Source: Dactylosporangium roseum (GTDB lineage Bacteria > Actinomycetota > Actinomycetes > Mycobacteriales > Micromonosporaceae). From it: 64,000 bases of DNA. Location of the stretch: the NCBI RefSeq assembly GCF_025264685.1, contig NZ_CP073721.1:4703001-4767000 (forward strand), read 5' to 3'. A program made the position numbers and the translations under genes. The notes below the pieces were generated by a model. The model did not search any database and was not told the DNA's origin. It was given only the letters and a program-made list of their open reading frames with translations. Of this stretch, positions 61,096 through 64,000 are shown piece after piece. Each line of letters starts with the position of its first letter. The stretch's first letter is position 1.

Positions 61096-61386
61096 ATGTC
61101 GTTCCAGGCGTACCTCGACACGATCGAGCGCAAGACCGGCAAGACCCCCCGCGAACTGCTGGCGCTGGCCGCGGAGCAGGGTCTTTCGGGCCTGTCGGTC
61201 AAGGCCGCGGCCGTGGTCGAATGGCTGAAGGCGGACTACGACCTGGGCCGCGGCCACGCGATGGCGCTCTTCCACGTCATCAAGAACGGCTCGAAGATCC
61301 CGGCGAAGCACGTGGGGTCGGCGGGTGTCCACCGCGACGACAGCGACACGCTGTGGCTGGACGGCATCGCGAGCCGCTCGGCATGA
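61096..61386 (+). CDS. DUF4287 domain protein
   Basis: A 96-residue protein starting MSFQAYLDTIERKTGKTPRELLALA with the conserved VVEWLKADYDLGRGHAMALFHVIKNG segment of DUF4287. The first part resembles a SAM-like or winged helical domain. Such proteins are common in actinobacteria; function unknown. AGGAGG lies six bases before ATG 61096. Confidence 0.9.
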   Translation: MSFQAYLDTIERKTGKTPRELLALAAEQGLSGLSVKAAAVVEWLKADYDLGRGHAMALFHVIKNGSKIPAKHVGSAGVHRDDSDTLWLDGIASRSA

Positions 61387-61416
61387 TCGGCGCGGGCCGG
61401 TGGATACGCTTGGATG

Positions 61417-61797
61417 ATGACCGCCGTGGACGAGATCGGCCGCAGCAGGTACGTCAACCTGATCACGTACCGTAAGGATGGCACTCCGGTGGCGACTCCG
61501 GTCTGGCACGTCCTCCACGAGGGCGAACTGTTCGTCGTCACCGAGGCGAGGTCCTGGAAGGTGCGGCGGATCCGCAACAACAGCGAGGTCCGGGTGACGG
61601 CGTGCGACTTCCGCGGCCGCGTCGCCCCGGGCGCCCCGACCACGACCGGGCGGGCCCGGCTCCTCGACGACTCGGAAACGGCACGAGCGCGGGCGCTGCT
61701 GGCCCGCAGATACGCGCTCTCCCGGGTCGGCAACTGGTTCGCCCGCACCCTGCGGATCCGCCGTCCCCCGATGGTGGGCATCGCCGTCTCGTTCTGA
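61417..61797 (+). CDS. PPOX-class F420-dependent oxidoreductase
   Basis: A 126-residue split-barrel protein like the F420-dependent PPOX group (YVNLITYRKDGTPVATPVWHVLHEGELFVVTEARSWKVRRIRNNSEVRVTACDFRGR). It is a second, distinct member after 22475. A TACGCT box six bases before ATG 61417 suggests a leaderless start; an ATG directly before it (61414) is the alternative. Substrate unknown. Confidence 0.88.
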   Translation: MTAVDEIGRSRYVNLITYRKDGTPVATPVWHVLHEGELFVVTEARSWKVRRIRNNSEVRVTACDFRGRVAPGAPTTTGRARLLDDSETARARALLARRYALSRVGNWFARTLRIRRPPMVGIAVSF

Positions 61798-61848
61798 CGA
61801 GACGGCAGCGGCGTCCGGCCGGCTTCCACGGCCCGAGTCTGTGACGGG

Positions 61849-62193
61849 TCAGGCGGAGGCGCCGCGGGCCGGGGTGGTGTCACCCGCGGGGACCAGGCCG
61901 AGCAGCGGGGCCGTGGTCGGGCAGGCCGGCGAGACGCACTGCTGGGAGTGTGCGTCGAAGGCGGCCCGCGTGATCGGCACCACCGTGACGGCCAAGGGGC
62001 GCACCGGGCTCAGCACCCAGTAGCGGCGGGTGCTGGCGGCCCTGCGCAGGGCGCGGCGCAGACCCGGGGTGAACTGGGTGAAGTCGTGGGACACCGCGCC
62101 GGCCTCGGCGGACGGCCAGTCCAGGCGCACCGCATAACCCACACCGTGAACCGGCCGCCGCGTGAACCCCGGCACGAACCCGGCAAAGCGCAT
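61849..62193 (-). CDS. Hypothetical protein downstream of a split SOS-like box
   Basis: A 114-residue protein with no family I recognise. It is basic in the middle (FTPGLRRALRRAASTRRYWVLSPVRPLAVTVVP), with a C-terminal CVSPACPTTAPLLGLVPAG stretch that has two cysteines four apart. GGGGAG precedes ATG 62193 by eight bases; GTG 62199 is an alternative. Its upstream region is cut by an insertion sequence at 62252, exactly through a GAAC-N4-GTTC palindrome, so it may have been under LexA control before the insertion. Confidence 0.65.
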   Translation of the reverse strand: MRFAGFVPGFTRRPVHGVGYAVRLDWPSAEAGAVSHDFTQFTPGLRRALRRAASTRRYWVLSPVRPLAVTVVPITRAAFDAHSQQCVSPACPTTAPLLGLVPAGDTTPARGASA

Positions 62194-62251
62194 CGTCACC
62201 ACTCCCCGCACAGCACAACGACCGGCCCACTCGAACGATACTCGAACATAC

Positions 62252-63616
62252 GTGCCAATTAGTGGGTTTCTGTGGGTGGGGATAGGGGGCTGTAACGGAC
62301 AAAATGGCGGCGCGCATGGGATGCCGGTTCGTTCACCAGGTTGCTGAAGACCGTTGTGAGCGAAGGGATCCACGTGCGCGCCGCTGCTGTGATCAACCGT
62401 CTGCTGGGCTTCGAGGGAACGGTTGTGGACGACGTGTGTTTCACGGATACCGCGATGGTGGTGCAGGTCCGGCTTCGCTCGCAGGTGCTGGTCTGCCCGT
62501 GCGGGCGGACCAGCCGGGCCCGGTACGACCGTTCCCGCAGGAAGTGGCGTCATGTCGACTTCGGCCGGTACCGGGTGGTGATCGAAGCGGAGATCCGCCG
62601 GGTCGACTGCCGCGGCTGCGGGCAGGTCCGCAGCGAGTGGATGCCGTGGGCCCGGCCCGGCGCCCGGCATACCCGCGACTTCGAGGATATGGCCTGCTGG
62701 CTGGCGAAACGGATGTCCAAGAGCGCCGCGGCCGCGCTGCTGGGCACCACCTGGCAGACCGTCGACCACCTCGTAGCCAGGCTCGTCGATACCCACCTGG
62801 ACAGCGAGCGTCTCGACGCGATCTACCGCATCGGCGTCGACGAGATCGCCTACCGCCGGGGCCGCAAGTTCCTCACCGTGGTCGCCGACCACGACACCGG
62901 CCGGGTGGTGTTCGTCGGCGAGGGCCGCAGGCAGGACGTCTTCGGCAGATTCCTGGAGTCTCTCGGCGAGGACGGCCGAGCCCGGATCGAGGCGGTCAGC
63001 ATGGACATGACCGCGATCTACCGCGGCGCCGCCACCACCCACGTGCCGCACGCGGCGATCTGCCTCGACCCGTTCCACGTGATCAAATGGGCCGGCGAAG
63101 CGCTTGACCTGGCCTACCAGACCTGCCGTGAACAGGGCGTAAAGATCGCCGTGGCTGGACTGACACCCGCCCAAACCTGGCAGAAGGCCCGCGGCGCCCT
63201 GCGCCAGCCCGCCGGGCAACACGACCCCACCCGCACCGCGATCATCGAACAGCTCCGCCGCAAACACCCCCGCATCCACCACGCCTGGCGCCTCAAAGAA
63301 GACCTCCGCCGCCTCTACCAGGTCCCCACCAGCGACGCAGCCGACCACCTACGACGCTGGATCAACCGGGCCAAACGCAGCGGTATCAACGCCTTCGTCA
63401 CCCTCGCCCGGCGACTGCGCCGCCACCGCACCGGCATCCTCAACGCCATCCACCTCCAACTGTCGAACTCGCTCCTCGAGAGCATCAACGCCGGCATCCG
63501 CCTCATCCAACGCCGCTCCCACGGCTACGCCGACCTCGACAACCTCATCGAAATGATCCACCTCTGCCACGGCGGCATCACCACATCACTACCCACAGAA
63601 ACCCATTAATTGGCAC
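62252..63616 (+). mobile_element. ISL3-family insertion sequence
   Basis: A 1365-base element with terminal inverted repeats of 28 bases (GTGCCAATTA, one differing base, TGGGTTTCTGTGGGT; two mismatches in all). The right repeat overlaps the transposase stop. It is flanked by a four-base direct repeat ATAC (62248-62251 and 63617-63620). ISL3 elements usually make eight-base duplications, so the four-base one is odd. The joined flank reads GAAC-ATAC-GTTC, a LexA-box-like palindrome. Confidence 0.92.
62374..63609 (+). CDS. ISL3-family transposase
   Basis: A 411-residue transposase. An N-terminal zinc-finger-like part (CPCGRTSRARYDRSRRKWRHVDFG, then VDCRGCGQVRSEWMPWAR) is followed by a helix-turn-helix (SAAAALLGTTWQTVDHLV), and a DDE domain with GVDEIAYRRGRKFLTVV (first Asp), VSMDMTAIY (second Asp) and LLESINAGIRLIQRRSHGY (Glu). 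This is the ISL3/IS1165 layout. GTG 62374 is chosen after AAGGGA; the frame opens earlier at TTG 62341. The coding frame is intact, so the element could be active. Confidence 0.93.
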   Translation: MRAAAVINRLLGFEGTVVDDVCFTDTAMVVQVRLRSQVLVCPCGRTSRARYDRSRRKWRHVDFGRYRVVIEAEIRRVDCRGCGQVRSEWMPWARPGARHTRDFEDMACWLAKRMSKSAAAALLGTTWQTVDHLVARLVDTHLDSERLDAIYRIGVDEIAYRRGRKFLTVVADHDTGRVVFVGEGRRQDVFGRFLESLGEDGRARIEAVSMDMTAIYRGAATTHVPHAAICLDPFHVIKWAGEALDLAYQTCREQGVKIAVAGLTPAQTWQKARGALRQPAGQHDPTRTAIIEQLRRKHPRIHHAWRLKEDLRRLYQVPTSDAADHLRRWINRAKRSGINAFVTLARRLRRHRTGILNAIHLQLSNSLLESINAGIRLIQRRSHGYADLDNLIEMIHLCHGGITTSLPTETH

Positions 63617-63689
63617 ATACGTTCTAATATCTATGGCCGGCGCTGATGCCCCCGCGGCGGCGCCCGCGAGTCGCGCGGCGGGCCGTGGG

Positions 63690-64000
63690 TCAGGAGGCCG
63701 TAGCGGGCTTCCGGGTGGTATCGGCCGAGGTGGCGCCGTGAGTGGGGCGGGAGGTCAGGACCCGGGGGCCGGAAGCCGTGATGGCGACCGTGTGTTCGGA
63801 GTGGGCGGAGCGGGAGCCGTCGGCGGAGCGGATCGTCCAGCCGTCGGCGTCGAACTTGATCCTGTCGGTGGAGCGGCAGAACCAGGGCTCGATGGCGATG
63901 GTGAGGCCGGGGTCGAGTTTCATGCCGCGGTGGGCGCGGCCGTTGTTGGCGACGTGCGGGGCCTCGTGCATGGTGCGGCCGATGCCGTGGCCGCCGAACT
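63690..64000 (-). CDS. map: Methionine aminopeptidase, C-terminal part (partial)
   Basis: About 103 codons of the end of a type I methionine aminopeptidase, which removes the initiator methionine in the cytosol. GHGIGRTMHEAPHVAN holds one metal-binding histidine; MKLDPGLTIAIEPWF has the glutamate ligand; SAHSEHTVAITASGPRVLT has the last. The gene begins beyond the right edge. The tail after VLTSRP is a short, variable extension. Confidence 0.92.
   Translation of the reverse strand, partial: FGGHGIGRTMHEAPHVANNGRAHRGMKLDPGLTIAIEPWFCRSTDRIKFDADGWTIRSADGSRSAHSEHTVAITASGPRVLTSRPTHGATSADTTRKPATAS

Noticed and set aside
63660..63689. Second insertion-sequence end
   Set aside because: The right inverted repeat ends at 63616, and no further repeat or transposase fragment follows.

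Overview
The window is a high-GC actinobacterial chromosome segment. Codons end almost always in G or C, genes are tightly packed with many ATGA/GTGA overlaps, and several genes look leaderless (a TANNNT box 6-7 bases before ATG or GTG). The gene set fits a filamentous actinomycete: lsr2, a DUF3073 protein, F420-type oxidoreductases, the futalosine menaquinone gene mqnB, a ydaO c-di-AMP riboswitch, and box sequences like the SoxR and Nur sites of actinomycetes. A Micromonosporaceae-type host is my best guess, but it is an inference; no rRNA gene is present to test it.

Layout. 1-11.4 kb: the end of isocitrate lyase, a GH15 glucosidase, argG, a purine permease, a small pseudokinase, an acetyltransferase, and two small regulator operons (membrane protein-XRE-oxidoreductase; PadR-membrane protein). 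11.6-17.1 kb: one 1825-residue acyl-CoA carboxylase that joins biotin carboxylase, biotin carrier and carboxyltransferase in one chain, like eukaryotic ACC. 17-30 kb: small accessory genes (VOC, NmrA-like, Nudix, YggT, PPOX, acyltransferase, lsr2, flavin reductase behind a SoxR-type box, CBS-BON protein, aquaporin, NlpC/P60), separated by palindromic and tandem repeats. 30-36 kb: a C4-dicarboxylate symporter divergent from its CitA/DcuS-type two-component system, then small membrane, PAS and F420 genes.

36.4-48.2 kb is an envelope neighbourhood: AsnB-type amidotransferase, L,D-transpeptidase lipoprotein, lysozyme-like protein, a C39-like peptidase behind a c-di-AMP riboswitch, an AspH-like 2-oxoglutarate oxygenase just downstream of a class A penicillin-binding protein, a second AsnB-type amidotransferase, and a polysaccharide deacetylase lipoprotein. 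Together they suggest peptidoglycan building and side-chain modification. The oxygenase is a candidate for the 3-hydroxylation of diaminopimelate known chemically in Micromonosporaceae walls.

48.9-64 kb: a PfpI-like protein, mqnB with a HAD gene, the remnant of an acyl-AMP ligase beside a KAS III gene, a superoxide dismutase behind a Nur-like box, a YnfA protein, then a chaperone/kinase group (DnaJ-like, membrane kinase-like, and an Hsp70 ATPase domain fused to membrane helices). The end holds an ISL3-family insertion sequence that splits a LexA-box-like palindrome, and the end of methionine aminopeptidase.

No tRNA, rRNA, CRISPR or prophage was seen. The most unusual non-coding content is three families of long intergenic palindromes: A with three copies, B with two copies, C with one.
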